From contig OX638134.1 of assembly GCA_951804985.1 (NCBI GenBank), positions 248,001 through 312,000 on the forward strand: DNA of 64,000 nucleotides, written 5' to 3'. Below are positions 34,060 through 46,045 of the stretch, piece after piece; the first letter of the stretch is position 1; each line of letters starts with the position of its first letter. Source of the stretch: Dryomyza anilis. Its lineage: Eukaryota; Arthropoda; Insecta; Diptera; Dryomyzidae. The notes under the pieces are model-generated. The model did not search any database. It worked only from the letters and a program-made list of their open reading frames with translations, and had not been told where the DNA came from. The translations under genes and the position numbers were made by a program.

Positions 34060-34865
34060 GCATAGACATTGTATTAACCCATTAAAGACTGAAAAATGGG
34101 TATTTGAATAGGTAAGTTGTAAAATCATTACAGAAGATGTGATCTCACCTAGTTAAATATTTGTAAGAATGTTCGAGGGCTATGTCTAGGGTATTATGCA
34201 CCGACATTTAGAGCCCATACCATGATTTTTGTTTTCGTGTTTATAAATCTAATAACATTTGGTTCATTAACTACGACAAAAGATTCTGCAGTCCTATTCT
34301 TTCTATAATTGACCCTGAAAACCAATTTTTAATATCTCTCAACTTTCTCTAGATTTTATATTTTAAATAATAATGTGTATTATGCAATTACCGTTAACTA
34401 CGACTCAAAACATAATTCATTTGGTCATAAATTTATCTTTGAGTAGTTGCATCTTCTTTATTTTATATTTGTATACTAACTTCGCTCGATTTTGAGTAAT
34501 ATTCTACCTTATAGTTGACCCGTTAACTAGCCCAAATATGACGTATTTTTACTTCAATTTTTATTTGAGTAGTCCAAATTGCATTACTATCATCTGTCTC
34601 TAGATTTTATATTTTTACTAAGAATACTTGATTTTGTGTATTTTTCTACCTAATTGTCCTTAATGTTGACCCATTAACTATGACCAAAGACATGATGCAT
34701 TATGACCTTAAATTTATCTTTGAGTATTCCCATCTCTCTTCTTCCTGTCTCTGAATACCTTTTCACAATATCTCTCACATGTTTCTAGATTTTTATATTT
34801 TTCTAATGCTCGATTTGAGGTATTATTCTACCCAATAGTATCTAATGGGTTAACATAATGCAACA
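34060..34865 (+). repeat. Degenerate tandem repeat, ~130-150 bp unit
   Basis: The phrase GACCCATTAACTACGAC and its variants recur at about 34,265, 34,393, 34,522 and 34,672 (spacing 128, 129, 150 bp). Within each unit AAATTTATCTTTGAGTA and TCTAGATTTTATATTTTTAC also recur. Old and diverged. Confidence 0.75.
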
Positions 34866-35400
34866 ATCAATCGCTTCAGTCTTTCTGATGTCTATCCTTA
34901 CGGCTGTCTATTGCTCCATTCATTCGTCAGTCTGTCTCTCCCGCACTATTCCAACGTAGTACATCAATAATTTTTACTTTAACTTTTGCGTTGGTAACTT
35001 CATCAACGTCAATGCCAACCAAACACTCGTACATTAGTTTTCTTGTTGTAGTTTTTGTCATATCCTGCAGCAATATATAATAAAATAGTTTCAGCCTCAA
35101 TCAGAAAAAAAAACTGTTGATTTCTTGTCGTCATCATGATCGTCATCGTAGTTTGCGTCGCCAACATGTTGCATTGTCGTTGTCTGCTACTTGCAAAAGC
35201 TGCCTGTAACTGCGTGTCGCACAATGAATGAGTACGTGTTGGAAATTGGACAGTAATAGGCGTTCTATTTGAGTTATTGGTTCCCCACATAAACCGTATC
35301 TGCAGCGTTACGATGCGTACCCGACTGCGTGTTCGTATTTTTGGCCTAATGGCGCTTGCAACAGGCAGGAGATTTGATTGCAACTACATGTAGATCGCGC
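34866..35400. other. Mixed-composition island
   Basis: Non-repetitive, higher GC at right. The minus-strand frame 35,009-35,383 (124 codons) is the longest non-repeat frame in the desert but shows no domain, signal peptide or conserved motif that I can name. It remains an unlikely gene. Confidence 0.35.
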
Positions 35401-36130
35401 GATATTTTGTGTGGGATGATTTTGATAAGTACCTATAAAGTGTTTATTTTTGAATCGATTATGTTAACTTAAATGCCTATGTACAGGAAAAAGTGTTGAA
35501 TATGAGAAGAGTTTAAGAGTTTTTCTTTAAAAATTACATTTAACGAGGATCACTTTGCATATGTGGTATTAAAACAACTACAGTTACTAAAAGGATTGTA
35601 GATTTCTTTATGACTTCCAAAATTGCTAGGTCCTACAAATAACATCGAACTTCGAAAAAATCTACTTTGATATACACCTTATTAAAAAAGACGATTTCAT
35701 GAAAAACATTCAGTGTAACGTTTTTTGGATACAGTTTCAAAAGTGTTGCGCACAAATAATATATCCAAAGGTTGTTATTTGCAAAATATCTCTCCACAAT
35801 TCTCTTTTGATATACATCGTTTTTAATTAATACGATTATCGGATACTGTTATAAAGTAAATAATATACCTTAATGCTGTTATTCCTAAAGAGCTCTCGAA
35901 AAACCTATTTTATTATTAACGGTCAAAACATCCGGAGAACATGCAGAATATCGCACTACAGATACCACAGTTCAAAAATTTGATTCTTATAATGTAGATA
36001 ATATTTGGTGCAAATTGGTCCAGATATTTAAATAGTCCAATATTTGTAATTCGAAAATCCAAGAACTTAAACTATATCTTTCAAATCATGTTACATCGTA
36101 TTGCGTGAATACTTTGGAAAATACTTGATG
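35401..36130. other. Spacer, nothing recognised
   Basis: AT-rich DNA with weak internal similarity (words such as TTGATATACA recur at about 35,667 and 35,807). No gene. Confidence 0.3.
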
Positions 36131-37220
36131 TGCGGTATTTCGTTTAAGCCCAACATTGCAGCCTTTCTTGTATTGATGCTGCTGCGGTAAAAGCCAATGT
36201 ATGTTGATGTTTTGCGGTCACCTGATTTTCCGGCAGTGACCAAAAGTGCAAATGTCCTGCCTCGCAGCCCGACCGCACGAACTTCACGCCAATTGCCAAT
36301 GTTTGTCCATCATTCGCGCAAATGTTCGTAAATTTCGAACGCTTTGGCTCGAACAATGCTAAATTGCTTTAAATTAGTTATTTTTTTTTTGTGCGACTCA
36401 TTCTTAACTTATTTTGACTTTGAAGCCGCTACGTGCCGCTTTGTGTGCTTTGGCTTTGACTTTGGCTGTGACTGGTGGCTCCCATGGCATGGTACTTGTT
36501 GCCACATACTGCACTTGCTGCACCAAATGCAATGCAGTTTCCTGTTGTTGTTTTAATAGACCAAATATCTGCAACGTTTTGGATGGAGAACTTCGTGTGG
36601 AAGCTCATAAAAAAAAATCGCGAAATCTCTGAACTAAACCCAAAACATCTATGCAATGTTTTGGGTTTAGTTCAGAGAGCTTCCACACGAAGTTCTGCAG
36701 TGCGGTGGCCAGTCTGGTGGTCAGGGCATCGCGTATTGCAACAATGCATTAATAAGATTTATGGAATTTTTGCTGGCAAACTGTTTTGCTGTTGTTGGCT
36801 CATCTTCGATTCTGCTTCTTCGTTTTCTACTTCTTGGCAATTGGCTTAAAATGCGCGAATTGTGGCCTATATCAATGCTTGCATTCTTTAAACTGTTGCT
36901 GCTGCTGATTATTGCTCCGTTTGGTTGCATTATTTGGATGGATTGTTCATCTTCACAGTTCGCGAATGAATGGTCGGACAGATGGATGGTTGAACGGATG
37001 GATGTATGTGCTACACGTTTTCTTGTGGCATTGCCAACTATGTTGCTGTGCGGAATGTTTCCACAATTGACGCATTTCAAATAAAATTTAATTTCCTTCG
37101 GGTTTCCTCAGCACAATCGTCGGATATTTGCTACGTTTAGTGTATTTACATTTCGTAAATTGTTGCGATCGTTTGTTGTTGCATCTACAGCTGATTGCGG
37201 CTTTTTTTATTTGATGGACA
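36131..37220. other. Higher-GC island containing a large hairpin
   Basis: Many short overlapping frames on both strands (for example 36,475-36,849 plus, 36,721-37,080 minus, 36,761-37,084 plus) compete with each other and none has a recognisable domain. The prominent structure is the inverted repeat at 36,588-36,695, listed separately. Confidence 0.4.
36588..36695. repeat. Perfect interrupted inverted repeat (18 + 22 bp arms)
   Basis: Arms 36,588-36,605 (GAACTTCGTGTGGAAGCT) and 36,627-36,648 (starts CTCTGAACTAAACCC) pair perfectly with 36,678-36,695 and 36,656-36,677. The loop is CTATGCA (36,649-36,655). The left arm alone carries 21 extra bases (36,606-36,626), so the fold has one long asymmetric bulge. 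No target duplication is seen. Confidence 0.95.
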
Positions 37221-38400
37221 ATCAGTATTTGGAGGCAACATTAATTTCGATTGGAACGTATAAATAGTGTAGAAATCAAATGAGATTATAAGACATTTTA
37301 TAAGATACTTATCGAAAGATTTCGATCGATGAACACATTCATGACTATCACAGTCTGTCATACCTAAGAGAAGTTCGATAGCCTTCCTGAACTTACTTCG
37401 ATTGAAATGTTCGATTTCGCTTTTAATATTTAAAATCTCTCCTACAACTTTTAATACGAAATACGATCTTAGTTTACGAGTCGTAGAATCCTTTAGAGTT
37501 TTAAAATACGAGATTGCATCGATTTTTCATATACTACCTATCACTGTGAGAATTGACATCGATATCTGAATAATTGGGAATTTTTTCGTTACGATGTCGA
37601 CACGAATGGGGATATTAAAACTGGGGATATTATCTCGAAGGTAGAATACGTCGCATAGTTATTTTTCTATCTGATGATTCTACTCTCGAACGAAATCGTT
37701 CCGATTTCATTAAAAGTTTCGCGTACCGAAAGTACGCATCGATAACTCCATACCATGTTTGTCCGATATCGTATAAATTGTCCTTCATCTCGCATTGATT
37801 TCGTAAGGCCATCCAAATATATGGCATTCTGGATTTAGACTATACAAAATGATGGCGAAGAATCATATTCTAATATGATTTTCGAGAATTCCTTAATTAT
37901 ACTAATTTATATAGGTTCGAAAAAGAACAAATCAGCTACTTTCATGACAAGTTAGAGAACTATTCAACCGTTACACCCTAAATGAGTTGACCAAATATGT
38001 ATTCTTCAAGTTTGCATACAGTAAATATGAAAAAGTAAACGGCAGCATAAAATCTTGCAAGGAAATGTGCTAAAGTTTAACGGTTTCCTCAAAGCGATGG
38101 TTGATAACATCACTCCGTAAGATGTAGAAATTGATCTTTATTTAATGACGATACGCTTTAAACTCTTTGTTGTCTGAAGTTGTCTAAGAACCTCAAGTCA
38201 AAGTATTGACTTGTAGAATCTGCTATGCTTTCTCAACTAAATTCCATACCTTAACCTTTTGTGGTTGTTGTAACTATTCGATTACTTGTTCCTAGTTTAA
38301 ACTTTATCATTTCTTGGCACTTGTGTCGTTCACTCCTTCTCGTCGTTATTCTTTCACACAGCTTATCTTAGCTACACTCCACTAACCTCAACCCATCCAT
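37221..38400. other. Spacer with weak degenerate repetition
   Basis: TTCGATCGATGAAC and other TCGAT-rich words from 37,320 to 37,630. No gene; the frame 37,630-37,827 minus is not recognisable. Confidence 0.3.
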
Positions 38401-38870
38401 CATTTCTGATCATTTGCGCTGCTTCCACATGTGGAAAGAATTAAAACAATTTTCCGCCCATTTCTATTTAACTGCACCTTGCCGCATCACAGCGTTGGCC
38501 GTATCCCGGACCATCGACGGGTTCAGCATTGTATTGGGGGCCTTTACCACAGGTTGTCCATATTGGCTGATGGATTAGTAAGGCATCAGTTGCCGTTGCA
38601 ACTGTTGTGGCCGATGGTGGCGGATGGTGGTGGTGGCAGCTTCATAGTGCCGCGGGCGAAGAGTGCACTGAGTATCCAACTTGTATGGTTTCGACTTTTC
38701 TGCGGCGAGCTGTTATAATTATTGCTGGTCATAAAGATTTTTAGTTTGATTTTTTCTGTAGTTTTTTGTGTACAAAAATTAGTAATAAAGTTTGACGAAC
38801 TTTTTGAGTTGTACGTACCGTCGATAGGCGGCGGCAGCACCAGCACCAGCAAAAATAATAAAACTGAAAC
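38401..38870. other. Higher-GC island
   Basis: GGTGGCGGATGGTGGTGGTG (38,617) and GGCGGCGGCAGCACCAGCAC (38,827). The opposed frames 38,431-38,718 and 38,586-38,852 overlap, and neither has a known domain. Confidence 0.35.
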
Positions 38871-39900
38871 TTTATCTATGCTCGTTCAATGCAAGACTTG
38901 ATTTGGTGAGTCTTCAGTTCTAAGATCTCTATCGATATCCTAGAAGCATACTTCAAATGTAAAATAATTTACAATATAGGATTTAATAGAGATATTTAGT
39001 TTCGAGTGAGTATTTTCTAGAACAGATATTTTTTAGAAGTGTAACCCAATGTGTTGGTCATAGATTGGACTTAGTCATGGCACGCAATTATATGGATTTC
39101 AATGAATAGTGCTAGAAGTTCAACCAAACGATAGTTGCCGCAAATTTGATCAGATGGATATAATTATGGTAATTCTTCGTCGACATTAAAAATGATATGT
39201 CAGATATAGGTTCGATTTCAATGAATAGTTGTCGGATTTTAAAGAATAGTTGGAAATATTTAAATGGACAAATTGAACATATTTCTGGAATACATAGATG
39301 TTCTTAAATGTTCAAATAAACGATAGTCGATTTTATATTGATTCTTCATATGGACATAATGTTGTTAATTCCCTGTTACGACATTTGAAATGGTATGCCC
39401 GATATAGATCAGATTCAATGAAAGAAGCTTAAAGGATAGTCGGCTCAAATCAGACTCTTTAGATGGACATAATTCCTTGTGACGACATTAATGTATGTCA
39501 GATATAATAATCGTATATCCTTATTGGTGCAAGAGTTTCAATTTTTCGAATTCGCGCTTTTGGTTTTTTCTTATTTTGGTTAGAAATATCCAACAAAACC
39601 ACACACGATTATGGCACAATATATTTGAGGAAAAACTACATTAAAAAAATGTAAAAAAACGCAAATGTCAAGAAATTCACATTTGCCCATTTGGCATTTT
39701 ATCAGATGTTCATCCAAATGATAGTCGGCTCAAATTAGATTTTACCATTTGACATAATGAAATAAATTACACTAAATTGGGTTAATTCCCTATAACGTTA
39801 TTTTAGATTTAGTTTGGATTTAGATCAGATTTATGTCAGATTTATCTGAAATTTCAAGAGTATATTAAAAGTATTTCCAAAAACATTTGTTGCTACTAGG
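38871..39900. repeat. Degenerate repeated DNA
   Basis: Phrases such as GATAGTCGGCTCAAATYAGA (about 39,435 and 39,722), ATGGACATAAT and GATTTCAATGAATAGT recur with irregular spacing. This reads as an old, heavily drifted tandem array. No gene. Confidence 0.5.
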
Positions 39901-40700
39901 GCAGCTGCTGTTCATCTACACCGTTTCGCGTCAAGTGCATTTTTATGGAACTCAACGGTTGCCAACAAATTAATTTGAAAAAAAAAAACTGCAATACAGA
40001 AACTGTTGCTGCCCTTGATTTGCGAACAACATAGCGTTGAGCAGCAGTCAACGAAAATACAAAAAACGTTTTAATTTTATTTCTTTTAACGCTTTAAAAA
40101 GGGCAGCGCGAACGCAAGCCATCAAAATACGCAGGGAACTAATTTGAAAATGAAATACTTTGCTACTTCTTCCTGGGCTACAAGGCAGTGGCTTTCATCA
40201 ACTACAGCAGAGGGTCATATGAAAGGTTTCTGTGTGTGTGTCTCTGCAAAATTTTCACATGTCAGCCATAGATTTTTGTTTTTTGCACTTGTGTCAAAGT
40301 TATTGCCTTTGGTAAATAAAACAAAAGAAATAGAAAAAAAAATCGTACAACGAAACAAAATCAATTTTCAGTTGTAATAAAATTGCTTTTAATTTCTACG
40401 TTAATTAAACTTTTTTACTAACCATGTTTTGTCGTTGCCGTTGTATTGGCAGTTGTTGTTGTTGGTGATATTGCATAGGAGTTTTATCTTTGGTTGTAAA
40501 CATGGTTTAACTATTTCTACTACTGTTTGCCAGCTAATACATTTTATGGCAGCTTATTTTGGAGTAAAGATTTAAACATTTTCACATTTGACAGCACCTT
40601 TTAAAATGGCGCAAAGCTGTAGAGAAAAAGAAAGAATGCAAACAGATGTAAATCGAAAAACTTGACACTCGCTGACATTTGTTTAAAATAAAACTACATC
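39901..40700. other. Mixed-composition island
   Basis: Non-repetitive. The frame 40,144-40,377 (77 codons) is not recognisable. GTTGTTGTTGTTGGTG lies near 40,453. Confidence 0.3.
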
Positions 40701-41990
40701 TTCAATATTTCAGTTCGTTTCGTATTCTAGAAAGTACTAGCAGTCTCATTTCAGGAAATTGTCGAATTTGTTTCGCCCAGATTAAAGATAAAGGTTAAGG
40801 TTAAAGATAAGATTATGATCGAAGTTGAGAATATTTTGGAAACTATCATTGAGTATGTTTTAAAATTTATTGGCTCATTATAATAAATTTACGATTTATT
40901 TTCGTATAGATCTTACGATATAGGACCACAATTTAAGAAAAGTAACAAACTAGATTCGCACACATATTCAAGAAAAGATTCGCGACATGATATGGAAGAT
41001 CGATACGATTTGCGAAACAAGAATCTGAACGTAATTCGGAAACATTTCTAATTGGAGACAAATTGGAGACAAATTGGATTTACTTTGACAAGTCATCGTT
41101 CTATTTCAAAATATCTTTGAAGCTGTTCAACAGAGTTCTTGCGATTGAAGTCTACATTTCGAGACAATAATCGCGAATATATAAGACAACATTCGAGACA
41201 AGACTATAGAGAAGATATTGAACCATTTTTGATTTGAGACTGAGTTTTTATTTGATACGTGGAATTGTATTTCCATTTTGGGAAGTAATTTTAGAAATAA
41301 TAAGTCCATTTCAGAAATTATTGCGCTGAGTTTTATTTAGTATTTCATTCCACATTTCCTAAGGCAGACGAAATTCACTAATATATTCATGAGAAGATTC
41401 GCGATATAATTACTAGAGAAGACACTGGAAGGTGTCGAGAGCTATTATTTATTAAATATACATTGTGCAGAAATTTTGAAAAGAAGCGGAATACAAAGAC
41501 TAATATCACAAATTAATCTTTTTTTACAACATTTTTTCTGATCCAATTGCTTTAAATACCGCTCAATTCAGCCATTTAGCTGTAAATACTTTTCAGGGGC
41601 ATAAGTCCATTTCAGGAGATCTAAGACTTTGGTCCGCAGACTTAGGACTACTTTTCTATTTTATAAAATGTGCAACTTCGTTCCCCAGAGTTCTTACGAT
41701 TTTCGATATTTCGATACAATTGAAAGGATTAAATAATCAAGATACATTTCTCGATGTCATTAGGGAGAATATTCTAATCTTCTCGACAAGATTATAAAAG
41801 GGTAATAATTTCGAAAGTGTTTTTCGATGAGTTATTATTTTTGAAATTCATGCAGAGATTTTATATAGAAACGAGATACAACTTCTAAATAAAGGTCGCA
41901 CTTTCCTTGACTAAATTTAGCTATATAGATAAGAAGCATGAAAACTAAACAAATGTTTTTAATATTATAAATTGTTTGAATTTTTCAACC
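40701..41990. repeat. Degenerate repeated DNA
   Basis: TTCGCGACATGATATGGAAG (about 40,980), ATTCGCGATATAATTACTAG (about 41,397) and other ATTCRRGA words recur loosely. A short GGTTAAGGTTAAAGATAAG run is at 40,792. No gene. Confidence 0.45.
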
Positions 41991-43090
41991 ATATTACGCT
42001 CTAATTTGTTATGTTGATGTTGCCACAAATTAGAGTTCAACGCCAATAAGGTTTACTGACCTCGCCAAAATATATCACGAAAGTGACGAACGGGTTGCCT
42101 AACTCTGTGCCAGACCAACGAACGACTATACGTCTGTCCATCAACCACTACTATACGATGATTTTATGTTGTGAACACAATTAAAGCGGCAGCCTCTTAT
42201 TGCATCATTAATCACGGCGCCGATTAATGACTTTCTTTACAAAAGCAACTTCAAATTGTTGCTGTTGCTACCGCTATCAAGCAGCAGCATCAACGGTTGC
42301 TATAATTTAGCAACTAGACTTTGTTTCTGCTGTTGCTGCTGCTGTGTTGTGTGCCTTAACACAAAAGGTGGCAGAAACCCCATTAAATGGGAGTAAAAGT
42401 CCAAATAGTCGTTTTAGTTGTTGCTGCTGTTAATTCTGCACCCGACTTGATCCTGCAAATGGTTCAGACTTATAATAGATTGTGGGTGCTGGAAGCTTTG
42501 TGCGGCTAGATTGCTATCATTAGGTGGGTTTGGTAGTCACATGATTGATTTGTGGCAATTCGACAAAGTGTTATGAGTTCATACATCACATAAAATCAAC
42601 TATATTAACTAGATTTTCAAGCATAATGCTTTCGAAAAAACTAATTGTAGTGTCTACCTCTGATAAAGTAGACACTATCTACTTAAGCCTACTTGCCACA
42701 CAATTCAATCATAGAGCGCTGGCTAAATAATGCCCCCAGAGTTCAACAACACTCTGTAGTTAACAACTTTGCAGTTTGGCACGTCAGCAAATAGACTAGT
42801 TAGAACGCCTACGGATCACGCGTCTAGCGCAAAAGAAAGCCGGCTACTCCCCGGCACGCCCTGTTTTCAAATTTGCTTTCAGACACCTTTTAGCTCGTTC
42901 TGTTGGCAAATGTTATAAAAGATCATTTTCCTTTTTGTGCAAAATATCACTTACGAATGTGTAGCGCATCATGCTCTCAAGTGATTTCAATACCGTGAAG
43001 TGGACCTAGTCATGGAGTTACGTAAATATGTATATGAAAGCGTTTGAAGCCGGGCCGGAATGACTATAACGACCTTCCCTCGGGGGCCGA
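41991..43090. promoter_or_regulatory. Candidate regulatory island with TAAT-GGCGCC-ATTA palindrome
   Basis: A triplet-rich, non-repetitive island. At 42,205-42,230, TCATTAAT and ATTAATGA flank a CGGCGCCG core. TAAT is a homeodomain core site, and GGCGCC fits the published Brinker consensus GGCGYY. A 10-bp stem (TAGTGTCTAC, 42,648-42,657, with 42,668-42,677) lies further right. No gene; the frame 42,545-42,730 is not recognisable. Confidence 0.3.
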
Positions 43091-43099
43091 TCTATAAAT

Positions 43100-44430
43100 A
43101 TATAGTTTCTCAAAGTATAAATTACTAAATAAATATTTATACCAGAATTTGTGAAATGTACTAAAATTAGTTATTATGAAGTCCCACTTCGAAGCAGAGA
43201 ATGTACCAATTTCAAGTTATTGGTCCAATGGAAGAAAATTCATTTATGAATCTAAAAGATCAATATCAATAATCAAAGGCATTTGTTGTATGTGGAGGGC
43301 CGATTTAGGTTTAGAACGACCAATATAGAGATCTGCATGTATTTTGAGCACCGTTGAAAATCACCAAAATGGTTTTAAACAAACTATTAAAATGTCGTCG
43401 AAAATCGAAATATGTTTGGCCCGTTTATTAATTTAAATTTTCGATATTTCCTCCATGGGAAGGTCAAAATAAATATACCAGAATTCGAAAAATGTACTAA
43501 AATGGAGAAGACTTATTCAATTACATATGTAATTGGACCAATCAGACAAAGGCATATTGAGATTGAAAATAGGCCAATGTTCCAGTTTTAATGAGCAAAG
43601 GTCATATTGTGTTTCTGAAAGATCGATGTGAAAGACCGCTGTTAATATGAGTAGGGCCGGTGTAGGATAATAATGTCTGATATTGAGATTTGTATTTATT
43701 TTAAGCAATGTTGGAAGTTTAAAATAGTATTTCAAAAGGGTCTTTTTAAGTTATAATAATAATAGTTTGGCACTACAGTCCTATGAGAACTAAGGCCGAG
43801 TGCTCTCACCATTTTGAGCTGTGCGTGTTATATTTGTACTCAAAGTGTTGCCGAATCCGAACGGCGGGTGAGAGCTTTTCATAGGCAATATTTTACTCTC
43901 GTAGGTTTTCCATTTACTGCCGAGAGGTAGCGCGGTATAGACAAATGTTTCTATGAAAAGATGTTGTTAGCCCCAGTCCAGACTTGAACCGGGGACCTTT
44001 CGGCTCGCAGTCCAACGCACTAACCACTGAGCTTCAGCGAATTTTTAAGTAGTTGTCTTTAAAATATTACAGCCGAAAGATTTGACATGGTCTCTCTCAA
44101 TTTCTCAAATGAATATTCAGAATTCGTGAAATATACGAAGATACAGCTTATTCATTACATGTCTAATTGGATCCTTTAGATAAAGACCTATTCTGATGGA
44201 AAGAAGAACGAATTACCAGTTTCAACTAAGGAAAGGTCATATTGTGGATCTGAATGTGCGATGAAAATGAATGGGCCGATTTAGGATATGAATGGGTTTT
44301 ATAAAGACCTTAATGTATGTTTAGCACCGTTGGAAGTTGAGACTTAAAAAGGATCTTCTATAGAAGTCGTCTTTAAAAGAGGTTGGGCCGCTTTTGAAAA
44401 GGTATAAAGTCCGGAAAGTCCGCTCCTGCT
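43100..44430 (+). repeat. ~339-bp tandem repeat, three diverged copies, third split by a SINE
   Basis: CCAGAATTYGTGAAATGTAC-like starts occur at about 43,143, 43,481 and 44,118. GGGCCGATTTAGG-like words occur at about 43,300, 43,656 and 44,276. The first interval is 338 bp. The second is 637 bp, which falls to 338 bp once the 299-bp SINE insertion is removed. Confidence 0.85.
43752..44041 (-). mobile_element. tRNA-derived SINE, copy 2
   Basis: Minus strand. B box as GGTTCAAGTCT; the A-box region is drifted (GAAGCTCAGTGGTTAGTGCG). The body matches the other copies and the tail is (ATT)n. Flanked by a 9-bp target duplication TTTTTAAGT at 43,743-43,751 and 44,042-44,050. It sits inside the third unit of the ~339-bp repeat. 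Confidence 0.95.
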
Positions 44431-45360
44431 GTAAACCAACCAACTGTTCCGCCGAAATGTAATGGCATGATAAACCGTTAAAGAGACAGACAAAACTATA
44501 TTACAGCCGTAAGATTTGACATGATCTCTCGCGCGTTCGTCGTGCCGCTTAATAAGGTAGTCTCGTCCGCCCCACGTTCGTTAAAGGTGACGCCCACACA
44601 ATTGGCCACATTTCACACTCGCACTCGTTTTAGAAAATAACGTGTTTTGTTTTTTATTATATTTCCGCCATGTACCAAAAGTAAAAACATCTTTTCATCT
44701 TATTACAATTCCCAGCGATCACGCATGCAGTAACTTTTTTTTCTGCCATTGTAAGGTGTAAATTGTTGAGCAGCTATAGCAACAACAATGGTGCAAAGGT
44801 GTGAAGTTTACGCGCACAATTATTGCAATTTTGCAACGTGCGCAACAAAAAAATAAAATCCAACTAAAAGATTTCTAGACCATATTAGAACGTGTCAGTT
44901 CGAAGTGCAGTACAAACTGCTGCTGATAATCAATTGCATGATCAGCACATGCTCTACAAAATAAAAAATTAAATATTTTTTTACTCTCTAAATACTCTGC
45001 GCCGAATAGTATTAGTATGAAGTACACCATTACCAATTGAAATTGAGAGTTGTTCAAATAATAGTAGGAAAATTCTAATTGAAATTGGTAAATTTTAAAA
45101 TGAAATTTCCAATTTTCTATTTTAAATTTAGAAAATGCAAATGGTATTAATTTTTGACAGTAAGAAATGATAAAATTCCAATTATAATTGAAAAATTTCC
45201 ATATCAAATTGTGAAAATTTCCAGTTAAAATTGAGATTTTTTTCTATTTAGAAATAAGAATATTCTAGAATGAGAATATTTCCAAAAATGTCAATAATAA
45301 TAATATCAATAAAATGTTAATTCTGACATCGGGTGTTTTCTATAAATGAAAATCATACTC
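44431..45360. other. Spacer with one small higher-GC stretch
   Basis: 44,520-44,610 is GC-richer (TCTCTCGCGCGTTCGTCGTG). 45,040-45,250 carries diffuse CAATTGAAATTGAGA words as at 31.2 kb. The minus-strand frame 44,875-45,207 (110 codons) is Phe/Tyr/Asn-rich from that AT-rich repeat and is rejected as a gene. Confidence 0.4.
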
Positions 45361-45365
45361 TTTGT

Positions 45366-46045
45366 ATACCCTAGACTAAGAGGGAAAGGGTCCATCAGTC
45401 TCTCTGTTGAAATCACGATTACATAAAAATTCGAAGGACTAGATCAATGAAACTTCGAATTTAGTATACTCATACTTGTACGCTATCTGGTATTAAAAAG
45501 GTGCATTATCGGTCGATTGTGATCTGTTACTTGACCACTTTTTCAAATACGTGCGAATTTTACTTTATACCAATCGACATTCGGTAACCTACTAATTTGT
45601 AAATATAAGTACTCAATGAAATGAAATTTCATAACGATTTAGACCGACTATAATTTATATAGTAGCCGCGGTAGCTCAGTGGTTAGTGCGTTGGACTGCG
45701 AGCCGAAAGGTCCCCGGTTCAAGCCTGGACTGGGGCTAACAACATCTTTTCATAGAAACATTTTTCTATACCGCGCTACCTCTCGTCAGTAAATGGCAAA
45801 CCTACGAGAGTAAAAACCATTGCCTATGAAAAAGCTCTCACCCGCCGATCGGATTCGGCAATAAACTGTAGGTCCCACCACTTTGAGTACAAATATAACA
45901 CGCACAGCTCAAAATGGTGAGAGAGCTCGAAGTTCTATACAGAACTGTAGCGCCAAACTATTATTATTATTATAATTTATATAATATATATATTTTTACA
46001 AACTTCTTTACACCAACTATCAGAATTTCCCTACTTCAAAATTTC
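45366..46045 (+). mobile_element. Second copy of the TATACCCT-start interspersed repeat, split by a SINE
   Basis: Starts TATACCCTAGACTAAGAGGG, continues with a TTTAGACCGACTATAATTTA block and resumes after the SINE to end at TTTCCCTACTTCAAAATTTCC. The order matches the copy at 5,656-6,012, although the GATCAGCATGAC segment is deleted here. Confidence 0.75.
45662..45971 (+). mobile_element. tRNA-derived SINE, copy 3 (best preserved)
   Basis: 310 bp. The head has A box TAGCTCAGTGG and B box GGTTCAAGCCT, the two internal RNA polymerase III promoter elements. The body contains AACAACATCTTTTCATAGAA, CGCGCTACCTCTCGTCAGTA and ACGCACAGCTCAAAATGGTG; the tail is (ATT)n. It is flanked by a 12-bp duplication ATAATTTATATA (45,650-45,661 and 45,972-45,983). 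This is a retroposon, not a functional tRNA gene: the acceptor stem does not pair. Confidence 0.96.

Noticed and set aside
35009..35383. 124-codon minus-strand frame, and the 122-codon frame at 30,368-30,736
   Set aside because: No domain, signal peptide or repeat of known families. Composition reflects the triplet-rich DNA beneath.
44875..45207. 110-codon Phe/Tyr/Asn-rich minus-strand frame
   Set aside because: Lies in the diffuse CAATTGAAATTGAGA repeat, and its composition mirrors that repeat.
45662..45740. Apparent tRNA gene (A and B boxes)
   Set aside because: The acceptor stem does not pair, four related copies share a ~230-bp non-tRNA body and (ATT)n tail, and target duplications flank them. 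It is a SINE.
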